This document shows positions 23,933 through 37,470 of a DNA stretch of 64,000 nt, one piece after another. A program made the position numbers and the translations under genes. This DNA is from Neodiprion pinetum. Lineage: Eukaryota > Arthropoda > Insecta > Hymenoptera > Diprionidae. A model generated the notes under the pieces. That model was not told the origin of the DNA, ran no database searches, and saw only the letters and a list, made by a program, of their open reading frames with translations. Position 1 is the stretch's first letter; each line of letters starts with the position of its first letter. The stretch spans positions 22,908,470-22,972,469 of the forward strand of contig NC_060238.1 in NCBI RefSeq assembly GCF_021155775.2. The letters run 5' to 3'.

Positions 23933-25162
23933 AATACGCACGCGCATTCTTCTTACGTGACATATCTCGCGTTTCTTACCCCCTGCAATAAGGGATGATT
24001 CATAAAATTGTTATGCACCCCCGATGGCAGGACGGTGATTCAGTGTAAAAAATTGCCCAAAATGAAGAGTGAAATTTTCTCGCACCCTGCACATTGCTGT
24101 ATGTATAATATCCACGATCTTTTTTAAAATTGAAAAAAATCAAATCAGATGACGTTACCTGCCTGTGCGTGACTTTCGGAACAAGGATACAAAAGCAAAA
24201 AAAAAAAAAAAAAATAACGAAACATTGATGAAAGCGTGCCTCGTGCGATATTTTTTCATATTCTTCTCGGTACGATTTTGTTGTTTCTTTCCAGTTCTTT
24301 CAGTAAAAAAGAAAAACTTCACTCACTCCCCCCCGTGGTGAATTGAAAAATATCTAGCTGACGCGATCGAGCTGAATTGTGTTCGTGATTGCGAATCCCG
24401 CGGTTCCCGACAGGACGTTTAATTCTTCACCGAAGTAAAAGCGCCACGCGACTTTGTAGCTGCTGCTGCGCCTTCAACGTCAACTATTTTATTAATAGCA
24501 AACGTGACAGACCGTGGCTGTCCTACCTGGAAATAAATGGACGGCCTTTCGCCGTTCCGAGAACTTCGACACGCGAAATCCTGACGTTGTTTCACTTCCG
24601 ACGCAGGAATGCAGGATCCTCATCAAGGAACGGAGAAAGAACAAAGGAAACGGGGAGAAACGTCGATACCCTACGGAAATCGAATTAAAACTGGTAAAGT
24701 GAACAAAGAATCGTTCAGTTCAGGAGGATTACAGTCAAATTGCCATTGTACGAAACTATAATAAAGATTGTCAACTTCGTTAGTCATTCCGAAGCTTCGG
24801 TACTTGCCATTTTATGACTGTAAGATTTGAGGATTGAAAAAATTCTACCATTAAACGGGTAATCGATTTGTAACGAAATTAGTTTTATCCTTTATTTATT
24901 CGCTGATTCTCGATTCGAGATCAAAAATTTGTCGCGGTTCCAAATTGACTGAGATAATTTATTCTGAAAAAATGGTATCTGAATCTCTCATCCCGCGTCC
25001 TGCACCGTAATCCGCATCTCCGCAGGTTGGTTTACAGTAAAAAGTTATTTCCAACATAGTCGAAACGGCATTCGTAGAGGAGAGCGAGCTAATCCAGCTG
25101 GATTACAGCTTAATAATTAACTCGAACCTGCAGACTGTAAGTAGCTTTCCTACTTCGCTTCG

Positions 25163-25264
25163 ATGCCACAGGTGGATTCGGTCCGTGTATATTATACGCA
25201 GTATCCGAAAGTAGTTAGCCAAATCGATAACGGGAAGTTCGTCATCACCGTCTTCGAGAGGTGA
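25163..25264 (+). CDS. Candidate isolated exon or small ORF (MPQVDSVRVYY...), uncertain
   Basis: 25172-25260 is bracketed by good splice motifs (GCCACAG before, GAGAG|GTGAGG after) and is open in only one forward frame, reading VDSVRVYYTQYPKVVSQ then IDNGKFVITVFE. Read unspliced it is a complete 33-codon ORF from the ATG at 25163 to the TGA at 25262-25264. No partner exons were found within several kb. It may be an exon of an unresolved gene or chance. Confidence 0.22.
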   Translation: MPQVDSVRVYYTQYPKVVSQIDNGKFVITVFER

Positions 25265-25425
25265 GGCGATCGTTCTCTGAGGAAAAAAAAAACTCGGGTC
25301 CTGTTAATGATATAATTCACCGCACAAGCGAGTAGCGGAAAAAATCAAAATCATCGGATTTCCCAGGCATACATTATAAAGATCACCGAATCCAAAGCAG
25401 TAACAAGAAAGGTTTTTTTTCAGTT

Positions 25426-25724
25426 GCCATTAAACACTTTAAAAGGGTGAAACCACCCTTCATAGTTGGGCAGTTTTTTTTTTTTTTCTTCCTAATTGAG
25501 AATATTATACTTTTCATATCTCGTTATAAGAAGACTTTTCCCGTTGGTTTGGTTAAAAAATATTTCGTTCCTTTCGGTGAACTTTGGAGGGTGGTTTCAA
25601 CCCCTCAAAGTGTCAAATGGTGGATGAAAAAAAAAAAACACGTGTCGCTTAGTTTTTAGTCTACTATAACGTGTTATAAAAGAAATGAAATCGGAGAGAT
25701 CGAGCTGGGACGTCTTCCTTGTAA
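25426..25724. mobile_element. Inverted-repeat element, family B copy 2 (left end truncated)
   Basis: Collinear with 53565-53909: AAACACTTTAAAAGGGTG, AACCACCCTTCA, GGTGGTTTCAACCCC, GTCGCTTAGTTTTTAGTCTA, then CTTCCTTGTAAGA. The left arm (TGTTATAATAGAC) is absent. The right arm has only GAGAGATCGAG where copy 1 has a long GA run. Confidence 0.65.
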
Positions 25725-27192
25725 GACATCGACTCGCTGTTTAAGCTTCGCAGATTTCTCGAGATCCGCGCTCTGCAGCTGCAGCATAAAGCAATTAACC
25801 CTCAATTCCGGCCTGACGGAAACTGGGGAAGAGCGCGGAGTACAAGCAAGTGTCTCCAAGGAACTTGAGGGGCGGTAAAGATACGAAGAGAAAGAGGGAG
25901 GCGGCAGAGAAGAGATATTGCATTATTCAGACCGACAGTTTTCTCATGAATTTTCAACCCCGCAAACAAATACAGTCTCTGCCGTTTCCGGCTGTGCCGC
26001 TGCAGTTCGCGTTCGAATTACAGCTGCAGAGTCGCTGCTGGTTTATGGTGTTTTCATTATTCCGAGACCTTCTCCATTATGTAATTGTTTGCGATCTCAT
26101 CGTCCCGAGCTGCTTCAACCTTTTGGGCGTTTAAACGTTCTTTGAACTCGCTGCTGCAGCGATACTTAATTCTAAAACTTTATACCGGAAGCTAGCGAAC
26201 GGGCCTCTGCAACTGCTGACTGGGATAATTACTGGCTCAATTAGCCTAATGAATTTAATTACCTTCGGCAAACGCTGCCTCGGTCTCCGTACCGTCACTT
26301 CGAGATTAATCTTGGCAAATTTGATTACCGGTTAGAAATTGGCGGGCAACTACTGCTAAGCGTTCATTAATGCCGGAAACTTCTCTTAGGGGTTGAAAAA
26401 AGGCGGGTAAGAACAGGAAAACCGATATTCGTGGCCCGATTTGCGAAACGGAGATCAAAATTTTCACTGGAAGTTGGATGTCGAATTTCATTGATCCAAG
26501 GCTGAGGATTTGGAAACTTTCTTGGGTAAACCGCCTTGATCGGTGATAAAAATCCTTCGTAATTGGAGCCGTGCCAAATTGTGACGATTCTGAAATTTTC
26601 GAATACAACGTAACTTTTACCGTAGTTAGAAAAATCTTCATAAAATATACGCTGAACCGTAAGAAAAAATTCGAGAACTATGACTCTGTAAATATATTTC
26701 CTCGGCTGTCAAATCCGGAGCGAATTTCGTGAGAAGAAACTCCTTCGGCACGATGTTGCGGAAATTGCAACGGGGTTGAAAATCGTCAAAACAAATTTCC
26801 CGTGTCTTATGCGGATATCGTAACTTCCGGGTCGGAATCCTGGATCTTGAGCGGTCGAGGGTCCTAGAAAAAAGGAAGAAAAATAAGGGAAGAAGAGGAG
26901 TCGGGGAAAAGCGGAGGGTCGAAGGCGACGGGCTAAACACCAAACACGAAACACACCGACGGAGACGGCCTGCTGAAACATGGCAAAGACCCTTCCGTAA
27001 ACCGATTTGCCGACACGAATGATTCGTTTAAGAAACCAGCGAAGATATTGGCCGGTGGCTTATTTTTCTCAGTGCACGGTGTCGAGCTCACAGGCTGAGA
27101 CTTAAAACCCTGTTCAGACAAACCTTCGCAGATGGATTCTGCAGTTTTGTCAAACTTACGCGGATTTCGGCACCGATCCGAAAGGAGGATGA

Positions 27193-27625
27193 TCGATTCT
27201 ACAGAAATCAATTCTACAGAAATATTTGTTACAGAATACTTTCCTCCAGAAAGGAATTCGGGATTCGCGTCAGAAATAATCCTGCAGAAATTGTTCTACA
27301 GAATAGTATTCTGATTTTACACATTCAACACAAATGATTTGAATTAAATTAAATCAAAATTTCCGAAACTGACGATTAAATGTACGATTTTGGCGGTTCG
27401 ATGATTGCTCTAAATATGTGTTACGTCAAACATAATCTGGAAAAAAACATTGTGCAGAAAAATTTACGTAGAATAAAAATTCCGTAGAACAATTTTTTTT
27501 CGAAAATAATTCATGCAGAATTATTTCTGATGTGATTCTCGAATGTCTTTTTGTGGAAAGATATTTCTGTAGAACATACTGTGCAGAATATTTGTTTCGT
27601 AGAATTGATTCCTGTATAACCCTGT
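27193..27625. mobile_element. Foldback element built of CTACAGAA units (family D)
   Basis: ATCAATTCTAC at 27207-27217 is exactly mirrored by GTAGAATTGAT at 27599-27609, and both arms are filled with irregular repeats of (C/G)(T)A/CAGAA. The single-family call rests on this copy only, with no second copy in the window. Confidence 0.45.
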
Positions 27626-28562
27626 AGAAAAACTACCACAAAGTTTAGCGAAAGTAATTTCTAGTTTTACATGATGTAAAATATTTTACCGTTTTACTTA
27701 TTTTTTTATAATTGTAACCGAAAATATGATTTCATCTTCAAAGTGAAAATTAGTTTTGTACTAGATATTTTTTCTGAACATAGTCACTCGCACTATGTTT
27801 TCTTGTAATCATTGATACAAATCCACGCGCATGACGTATTCTAAAATAATAATGTAGTTAATTAAAAAGAGAACAAAAAAAAAAACAAAAAAACAAACAA
27901 AGCGAACGTCAATAAACGAAAATCATCCTAAATGGTTACTTGGACTACATTTTTTTGTAGTTCCAAAAATCTTCAAACTGCTTGATTTCACTAAACTTTT
28001 CTACTAACTGTAACGAATTAAAAGTTTTGTAAACGCGTTGCAGAAATTTTGACGACCAAAAATACAGACGAGCAAACTCGTAAAACAAATGAGCAGGCTT
28101 TGGTGCAGGGTCGAAATGGGAATGAAGTCGCGAGATGGAGACACAAACGCCAAAGCCTGTCTGTAACGAACACGGTGTAAGGAGAAAAAATAAGGGCGAA
28201 AGAAGGTGAAGAGCGCAACTTTTACGATTCGCTGTAAAAACAGACCCCATTGTTCAGGATTGTCCGTTCGATTTGTAAGGTCTCCTCCTCCCTCCCCTTG
28301 ACCCTTGACTTCCTTTCCGGGAATCACCGGAAGTCAGGGCTGGTTCCGTCTTCCCGACCTCAAATCTCTCGCCGCGTTGGCTTCCATCACACTTTTCCAT
28401 GGCTCATATCTCCACCTTATCTCGCACCCCTCGTCTGTCTTTTCCCCTGCCCGACATTTCTCTCCTTTTCTCACTTTTTGACGCTTCACCCGGCTTCTCG
28501 GATACCTCGCATTTTTCAGTTTTGCCTCCGGTGTTCAGTTTCCTTTTTTGACTCCCTCCCCT

Positions 28563-28696
28563 TCTCTCTCTCTCTCTCTCTCTCTCTCTTTATGTCTGTC
28601 TGTCCGTCCGCCTGACGGAGTGCGAGAAAAAGCGGTGACTGGAAATATTAACCCGGAAACGCGAGACTCATTTTCTCCCCATTTTTTACACGCCAT

Positions 28697-28736
<40 letters not shown>

Positions 28737-28740
28737 TCTC
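28563..28740 (+). repeat. Two CT microsatellites
   Basis: (CT)n at 28563-28590 and 28703-28740, separated by about 110 bases of unique sequence. Confidence 0.9.
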
Positions 28741-29573
28741 CCGCTGTTTTCGAAACTCCGTTTCACCTTCCGCTGGAGGAGTTCACGGTTGTTGACGATT
28801 AGGTGATAAAGAGGCTTAAATTCAGTACGAAAATTCGGTGCTAATGAAACTGTCAACCGTTTAGAAAGAGCGGAGAAAGAGGGACGCTGCAAACTTCGCA
28901 CTTTGACAAAGACACGAACTGAGAGCGCGAAGATGGAACGATGTAAATTTAACTTATCCTGCAACCGTGTTTGAAAATTTTCCACCGAAAATAGGTGTCG
29001 GACAAAGTTTCGGAGAACTGCGAGTTACACCGAGTCGTTCCGAAGACGTCTCCTCGCATTCTAAAATTTTTATACCCTAGAATTATTAACGAAAAACTGA
29101 GGGGAAAAAAATGACAAAAATCGAACACCACGTGGTGAGTGACGAAAGGTGGAGAAAATAAAAGTCGGCAAACCGTGGAAAATACGGTTATTGAAAAATC
29201 GACACCCTCTTATCTACGAACGGAGCTGAAAACGCGGTGAAAAGTTTCATCTCAAGGCTCTCCGAAAACTTCTTACACGTATTTCTACTGAAATAGCTTT
29301 CGTTGATCTGAAATAAAAACTGTAGATCACTGATCTGTGCATGAAAACAAAATGGCATTGGATTTTTCTTATTTTATTTAAATTCTTGCCATATATGTGT
29401 GAGAATATAATTTATTATAACAATTCCAAATCGTCATAGTTTTCTTGACATACATTCGCTTTGTTGGGTAAATAAGAAATATAAATTACAGCCTAACCTA
29501 ACTGTTTAAAACATTTTTATTTTCAATTCTTTGCAGGGTTTGGGTTCATTTCTTCAAAATTCAGTTCAAGAGC

Positions 29574-30006
29574 TACACTGAGAAAAATTTCATTTGTGAC
29601 GGTAACTAGAAAAATTGAGTAAAACAGGTATCGTTAAAAAAACTGTTTGAATATTTTTGGAATTACGAAAAACGAGGTACGCGTAAACATTTTGCGCTAT
29701 TGTCGATCCCTTTTTTGGTAATTGCGACGCAAAATCAGTTTGCGAGGTTTCCTCTACGTTTATAATTAAATAAGGCTGTAACGTCAATTTATTCTTGCAC
29801 AAGCGTTAATTTTTCGCAACAGTTACAAGAAAATATAGCAACAGTGATCGTAGTGAGAAAGAATAGTAACGGATACCAGACTTTCCGGTGACAGCTAGAA
29901 AACTAATTTTCATTTTCTACATAGAACTATGTTGTTCGATTTTGGTAAAAAATGAAAATAGTTAAGGACCGACCGGTAACCGGAACTAAAAATTTCTCTC
30001 AGTGTA
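29574..30006. mobile_element. MITE, family A copy 1 (CACTGAG termini, TA target duplication)
   Basis: 429-bp element from CACTGAGAAAAATTT to AAATTTCTCTCAGTG, flanked by TA on both sides (29574-29575 and 30005-30006). It is nearly the reverse complement of 37798-38227 along its length. TA duplication and short terminal inverted repeats point to a Tc1/mariner-type non-autonomous element. No coding capacity. Confidence 0.8.
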
Positions 30007-31158
30007 GGGAAAATGTTACTTACGCGGAAAGTGGCGTCGAATCGAAAAATCCGATCCCTTCTACAACCGCATTACGAATATCTTCGAGGAAATTCGAGGC
30101 AAGTGTCCATAAAGCGAAAAACTGCGGTCGAGGATTTGCGCGTCTGATTCCTGAGAAGCACGAGTTTAGCCAGGAACGGTGAGTTTGCCGAGTTTGGGCG
30201 TTCGTCCCGGGACAACGCGGTATTTGAATAATGAAACCCGGCGGGTCCGCAGCTAGGCGCGGTCATTCCGGAACGACCCAAACCGAACCGCAAGCGGTGA
30301 AAGATTCAAGCCGAGAGCCACATATTGGCCGCTGACTCGGTGAAATAAATATAGTCACAGGGGTTGATACAGGGTGGATTCCGGGGAAGGAGCTCTTCAA
30401 CTTTCATGTAAATCGGGGCGGCTGCATTCGGAGCGAGGCGCAGTGCGGAGCCTCAAACTCGGTAAATTTACTTTGAATTTATTTCGTGCTGTTAATATTC
30501 ACCGCGGCCATTCGCTCGCCCGCCTGCGAACCAAGAAAGCCCGTGAACCTGGCCCCGGATACTTGATCTAATATAAATAATGCTCCCCGAGCGTATCGAC
30601 CAGATGCGCATCTCCTGCAAGCTTTTTTGACAAAATTAATTATTTCTGTTTTGAATAATTATTTCAAAAGAGATTCCAGGGTATGTAGTTTTTTCTTCCA
30701 AATGACAAAATTAATCTCTGTTGTAATCTGGTGTAAACGAGTCATTGTCATCTCTTGTATTTTTTTAATCTTTTGCAATCCGTGTAATCACGAGCGATCG
30801 ATGGTCCAGTCCCAAACACAGACCTTCGTGGAGCTTCAACTTCCGCTATTCAAAATCCATTTGGATGACTGACCGATCGAATGCGAAGATTAAAACCCAG
30901 AAAACACGCCAGGGAATCGGGATTCCGGTAAAGAAAATCTAACGGTATCGGTGATATCAAAGTGAAAAGCCGATTAAGAAGATAAACGTGATTAATAGGC
31001 GAAGTTAATTTGTTCGATGCGAATATCGTACCACTCGTTAAAAATTGTAAAAAGTTTAAGAGAGTTCGACGCTGATGATTGGTAGTTATTAAACGCGTTA
31101 TAAATAAGTTCGTGAATCGCGTCTAGTGTACGTCATATACTTATCGTCTAATAAATTA

Positions 31159-31161
<3 letters not shown>

Positions 31162-31194
<33 letters not shown>
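31162..31194. repeat. (AT)n microsatellite
   Basis: Perfect AT repeat. Further AT tracts are at 55212-55231 and 62796-62826. Confidence 0.9.
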
Positions 31195-31199
<5 letters not shown>

Positions 31200-32633
31200 G
31201 CCAAACGCGTACAGTGTATGAAAAAGGTTGAATCGCCGTTAATTTCGCTGCAAAGGCATCTGGCAAAAGTTTAATTAGCGTTATATATCAAGAACGCGGC
31301 GAGACTTCAGGTTGTAAAAAGTGAAATAATTACTGCAGCCAAGAGTTATCGCGGGTATTTAATAGCCCTCTTCTCGCAACGCGATTGCTAAGGTGTAGAA
31401 ATAATTCAGTCGAGGAAACGGATGAAAAAAAAAAAAAAAAAAAAACCCGACGAAAAGTCGTCGAGATGCGTTTTAGAAACGCAATTATTGATGGGCCCGA
31501 TCACACTGTCAAAAATTCCGTTTAACATCGATGCCACGTGCATGTTATTTATTTATCATCGATTCCTCGGGCGAATGGTGAGAAAAACTGAAAGTCCGCT
31601 TATACTTCACTTTCGTACGAAATTCAGTAGCAATTACATCAATTTCGTTGCTCGCTGACAGAGATTTCTCACTTGTCAATTGTGGTTTTCGAGTAAATTA
31701 TACGAATCGGGATAGAAAGTACCTCGCACCTCTCTAATTTTTTAATTTCCGCAATGATCAGTGAATGGAATGTATAAAAAATTACGAGACCATGGGAAGA
31801 TTTGTATGATTTTTCTTATGCCGCTTTGCAAGCAGGGCTTGGGTTGAAACGAAACTTTTGGAAAAACGTGTCGATCTAGTAGATTACGCAACTAGTGCGC
31901 AAGGTAGGTAATTTCCGTACACGATGCGCACGCTATTTTTCGTAACCGAGGGCACAAAACTCAATTTTGCGTATCCAAACGAGTGTGCGAAGTATCACAT
32001 TCCGGTCCTAGTGCGGGAACAATTACGTCAGTGCGGAAAATACTATTTTCCACACTCCATTGGCTACGCAGAAACGAATCTTGTGCACTTAGTTGAAAAA
32101 AAAAGTGTGCTCAATACGTGGGGGAATCACCTTTTTTTTTCACCTTCGGTATCGTATATAAGAAATATCAATGAAGGATCACTTGGCGGCACTCGGTCCT
32201 CTGTCTTGCACAGTGAGAAAAGTGAGAGAGCTTTCTCTGAATCCGAAAATCAGGGGTGGGATGAAAGCTCTGCGGCATGAAAAGCGTCCCACAAAACGGC
32301 GCATCTGAAATTAAAATCTAGCCCCGTTTTTATCTTTCCATTTTATTCATTCCTGACCACTAGCAACGCGGGATCCTCGATTACTTTCAGAGATTTGTTT
32401 TATTCCGTTACGCGCATCGGCGTTACGCCGCCCTTTTCGAAAATTTCGGGAAACAGACTACTTTTTGCTTCTGCTCTCTGTCTTATGCATGAAATAAAAT
32501 AACAACGATAATGGCTAGTAAAAAATTACCGGGACGGTGAAAAAATGTGACGAAAATAATTTGAACAGTTCATTCGTCCGATCCACGGGACAACTTTTCA
32601 ATGAATAAAGAAAAAGGCTTCTTTAGCCTTCTG

Positions 32634-32667
<34 letters not shown>

Positions 32668-35600
32668 CAAATACGGACGGCTATTCCGAATTAACAAGAC
32701 GCGTCTTGGCACGTAATTTTCCGATTTGATGACCTTACGCCAAAGGAAATTTCGTCTCGGTAATGAAAGTTACCTTCGGCGCATAAAACAGCTCCAAGAT
32801 GCGATTATTAGTTCTCAAAATAACAGGCAACGTGTTCCGTGTAGCTGATGTGCTAACAGGTATTATACGTGTACAGGTGAAATTTCGGGCGATTTTTTTT
32901 TCCCTGCAGATGACGATGATCACCGTGATCACGATCGCACCGCGGCGAAAGAAAGTCGCTCGTAAGAGAAACGAAACCGCGACTGGATTCGAAACCGCGT
33001 TTTTATTGATGGACAAATGAGAAGGCTAACGCATTATTTTCTACAGCAGGTACAAGACGTCTCGGTACCATTTTTGTCAATAACCATTCAAACCTGCTCT
33101 TTTACTCGTGAGAAAAATGACCTATTCATACATTTACGGTACTCATATCATCGGACAAGCTAATCGATACAGAACTTGCGGCTACGATGGATTTAAATTG
33201 GTAAAAATGTGAGCAATTACCGTTTAAAAATTTTTTCGAAACAGCAACGCGATTTTTGAGTGATGCTTTCGGAGGGTTCTACTGTTGTATCCGAACGTAT
33301 ATCAACAACGTACGTAATAACAACGCGATGCTGTAGGAGATTTGGAATTATGAAGAGGGTAAGAGGAGATGATCTTGGCTTGTCGTAACGTTTACACTCT
33401 ACTCGTGCTTATACGGCGATGATGCCGTAGTGGCAATGAACTTGGAATCACGCGCGACACCGAAACGTGTAATAAATATGAGTAGAGAGGGTTATAACGC
33501 ATGGCTCAGTGCTCGAGTGAGTGAGCAAGCGAGTGAGAGAGAAAAAGGAAGGATCGTATTATTTATACGTAAACGCCATTCTCGTGTTGGTGGCACGCAT
33601 ATGAAGACGATACGATTTACTGACTGGGCAGCTTTCTATTCCATTCGTCGCCACGGAACATGTGACTGATGGAAATGTTTGATTGTGGTAAGATGAAAAA
33701 CTCGAATAATGTTTTGAGTAAGTATTTCCTTCTTCTTTTTTTAATCATATAAAATATATTCAACTTTACAAAATTTACCGCAGAGTTCAACGATCCAGTG
33801 TAACAATTTACTCAGTCTTGAAATCCAGTTATATTCATTGGTGGGGCCAAATTTGATCTCTCGAAACTCTGGAGCTTCATTTGCTGCGTTGGACGTTTTT
33901 AATCATTTGTGTGATTATTAATCGGACAAAATAACATTATACAAACTTACTATTCTTGGAGTTTTGATGTACTGTACAAGTTGAACAGAAATAATTTTCA
34001 CTCGATTTCATCTTGATTATAATAATTATTTGGAGATAATATTCGTTGATTCAAAGTTGAGTTTGTAAATTGAATGATTCTGAGACGGAATAATCTGAAC
34101 GAACTCAATCGACAAGCCGTCAAATACTTACGATAAATTGACACAAATGCGGAATATCAGCAGCCACGAGGATGACATTGAATACTTACACCTCTCCAAA
34201 TAATGCGTTAATAACTATTCTTGTCGACTTGAAACATTTCCAAATTGTATTCAACTCCTTTTCTTCGTCTCGTTCACTCCAACGACAAATATTCCATGAA
34301 ATTCTTATTACAAAAGGATTCAACAGTACTATCATCGAACGTAAAGGAATTTTGAAATAATCATTTTGTCGAATTATTTTCTGGGAGAACAATTGATTGG
34401 ACCAATTATAATTGGCCGTGACAGTGAACTCAACAAATGACGATTTTATTCCATCAGATCACCGTTTCGGTCGATGATTAATATTCATCGTTCGATGTCA
34501 ATCGTTTTTTTTTTTTTTTTTTTTGTTTCTGTTTATAGATGAATCAAACCTCCCAACGACTTACAGACTTTGGAAATCGCATGGAATCAAATATAAAATC
34601 GCGTCAGGTAAGAGCGTTGGATGATCGCACGGCTTCGATGACAAATCAGTGACGAAGATTTAATATGCATGAATTTGTATACGCGGATGTAACGAATTAT
34701 CTAAAACTATATCACAACGGCTCGTCCGTTACTTAGTCGACACATTCGGATCTTCGACGATTGCAAGGTATCTGACAAAATAAAAAACTGCGATAAATTC
34801 AGGAATCGTCCGACTTTCCAAACCTGGAGGCCATTCGAAAAGTGCAATTTTGCAGTGCTACGAGCGGAAATAAAGTTACTGAGAGTTAACAATCTCTTAA
34901 ATTTATGCAGGCAATTAACGGTTAGAATTAGTGAATATTAAACGTGTGTATATAATTATTGAAAATTCAGGCTCACGTTAAAATTGATTGAAACACCGGA
35001 AATTGTGCAATTTTTTAAATGATTCGGTGATTTCAGTCTACCCAACATAAGTTCGTGACCACGACATTCTTTTAATCACCGTATTATTCCTGCCAAGTGC
35101 TTCTAAATTCTGATTATAAAATTAGTTGCTTCGGTTTGAGATTGAAAACGATGTTTTCTTTCATTATTACTTAGTCTAGTACCAGACAAGCGTCATCGAG
35201 GATTAATATCATTCTTTTGTACTGTATCGTCGAAATATTTGTGTTCCTTGTTGGGATTTAATGCAGTTTCGGACAAAACCGTTGGTTCGCGGATTAGTCA
35301 CTGAATCTATCTATAAAAAAATGATGCACTTCACGCGTGAAAACGAATAGCATTTCTATACAACCCAGAAGATCACAGCCTCGAAAATTATTGTGAATTG
35401 AATCTTAATCAAATATATCAATGACGTATCGCCCATAGATCGATTTATCTCATCTTCAATAAGCAACTGCGTGTAACCTGATTCTAAAATAAGTTTTTTT
35501 CTTTCTCTTACGTGTTACGGTTAATACCCTCCATGAATTCCTGATTTTATTCACGAATAAAATTTAAATATCACGAGCTTTACTAGGTGGGTTGTATTAA

Positions 35601-36524
35601 AAATTTTACGACATCGACGTATTTCGCAGCACCGCACGAACGACGACTCCGTCAATTTTCCGTCATCTCTTTTTCCCCCCTGAAGCACTACTCGATGTGA
35701 TACTGCTTGCTTCACTTGGCGATATTCTGAATTGGCGAATAATCCGTACCGCAGCTTGAAGCTCTGAGCTTCGTTATAACGATTAGAAATTCGGATTCTG
35801 TGGAGTCTGATGACTCGAAATTGTTGTATTTTATAATATACGAGTCAATCACTCAAGCCGAGCATTGAAGGCAGATTTTTGAAGAATCAGAGCAAAATAA
35901 AGAAAAAAAAAAAAATGCTTCAAAACTATTTTGAACCGCGGCTTGAATAAAAAATAAAAAAAAAAAAAATGGATACACCATTTTTCTTCCCTTCCGTTTG
36001 ATCGGAGGGTTAAATTTGAAGTGAGGATCACCCGATTCAAGGGATGATCGTGCAGGCGTGCCGTTCGCTTCAATAAAATAATCCATCACCGAGGTGAATA
36101 TTGACGAGCATCACTTTGCTAGAGCGTATGCTGTTAATCGAATTTCGTGCGTCTGCATTTTTTGAAAGTAGCAGCTGAACGAACCGCTTGAAATTTGCAT
36201 CCGGGGGTGAACTGTCAAAAGATCCAAAGAGACGTCGACGAGCCGCACGAGCTGACGAGGAGACGCGGTGTAAATGAGTTGCGGAAAAAAACTAGGAGAG
36301 GAGGAAATAACCGCCGCCGGGAACTCATCCATCAATTCTCATTATTGCCGATCACGTCGAAGCACGAATTCGACGCAGCAAAGCAAAGACTGTTGCCAAA
36401 CTTGTGTAGGAGTGAAATCGTGGTATTTCTTGTTCTTCTTAACAACACTCCCTCTTTTTGTAATATTTCAAGACAGGGGGTGGTCACTCATAGATCGGGT
36501 GACAAGCGATTGCTATGATTTTTA

Positions 36525-36912
36525 ATTATTTCAAATGATTTGAGGTGATTTGAAGCGATTTTTTAGCGACTGCCTTCCAAAGTCATTCAACAACATTCGA
36601 CAAGTAAATAGGCGTCCGATTTCAAGCGATTACAGGGGATCTTGTACGATTTCACGTAATTTTAAGGGATCTCCCACGGTTCTTTAAATTCCATACGATT
36701 TCAAATGATTTTGTGCAATTTCAACCGATTTCAAATGATTTCGAGCGATATCAAAGTAACTGCTTTCTAAATTGGTTTGCGATTTCAAAAAGCGAATACT
36801 CGTGAAATTTCACGCGATTTTAAGCGATTACACGCAATTTATCGTGATTTCAAGCAATCTCGAGCGATTTTAAAGCAGCTGCTTTCCAAAGTGGCTTGCG
36901 AGTTTAACAAGT
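36525..36912. repeat. Short-unit satellite-like array (GATTTCAAGC-type) with higher-order pattern
   Basis: Dense irregular repeats of about 10 bases, GATTTCAA(A/G)(T/C). A longer landmark (A/G)CTGC(C/T)TTC(C/T)AAA recurs near 36572, 36757 and 36877, giving an imperfect higher-order period. AT-rich and non-coding. Confidence 0.6.
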
Positions 36913-37334
36913 GAAAAAGCTGTGGTGAAAATCCGATAAGAAAATAAATAAAAATTTATCAAATTCTAGAATGATTTTTCAGCTGATTGACGATCACAAA
37001 ATTGGCAATTTGTTTTCTCTCTTCTCTTCTATTGTGTAACTATGATCTCATTAATTCAGACGATACTTTATTTTGGCCTGCTTAACTCGACTTTTTCACA
37101 TTTTGATTTCTCTGTCAATCGATTCTCACATTTTTTAATCTTACGAGATATATTTTCACATCTTTGAAAATTTGTTATTATGCTACTTCTACCACCATTA
37201 TCTCCAAACCGAAAGGCTCCGGAATAATGACAAGAAACGTTTCTCGCTAAGAATTTATCAGATCCATTATGCTATACGGTAGTTGCGTGATGGGTAAAAT
37301 ATTGCGCAAGTGATTTGAAATTACATTAGCATGC

Positions 37335-37340
37335 TTTATT
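37335..37340 (-). terminator. Polyadenylation signal of the small secreted peptide gene
   Basis: AATAAA on the minus strand, downstream of the TAA at 37471-37473. It gives a compact 3'UTR of about 150 bases and supports the minus-strand gene model. Confidence 0.55.
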
Positions 37341-37470
37341 GGTCATTACAATATTATATTATCTTATAGGCCAGAATCGTTCAGGTTGGTTGTAAGCAGT
37401 ATTCAATCCAAGGTTCCAAAAGTATCGATACAACAATTGGATTCCTGCAGAAGTTGGCTTCCGAAAGGAT

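Larger units (their letters stand above)
20143..37334. other. Intergenic region downstream of the large RR gene
   Basis: 3'UTR-like sequence to about 20450, then a GC-richer patch around 20820-22700 that includes the G35 run. Beyond that are the two uncertain small ORFs (23708, 25163), the family B and D elements, MITE A copy 1, microsatellites and the 36.5-kb satellite-like array. No other gene is supported. Confidence 0.6.

Noticed and set aside
32799..33020. 73-codon frame with CCCTGCAG acceptor-like site inside
   Set aside because: No partner exon and no protein-like pattern; the acceptor motif is common in this AT-rich DNA.
36525..36912. Considered as a CRISPR-like repeat array
   Set aside because: Repeats are irregular, about 10 bases long, without uniform spacers, and the genome is eukaryotic.
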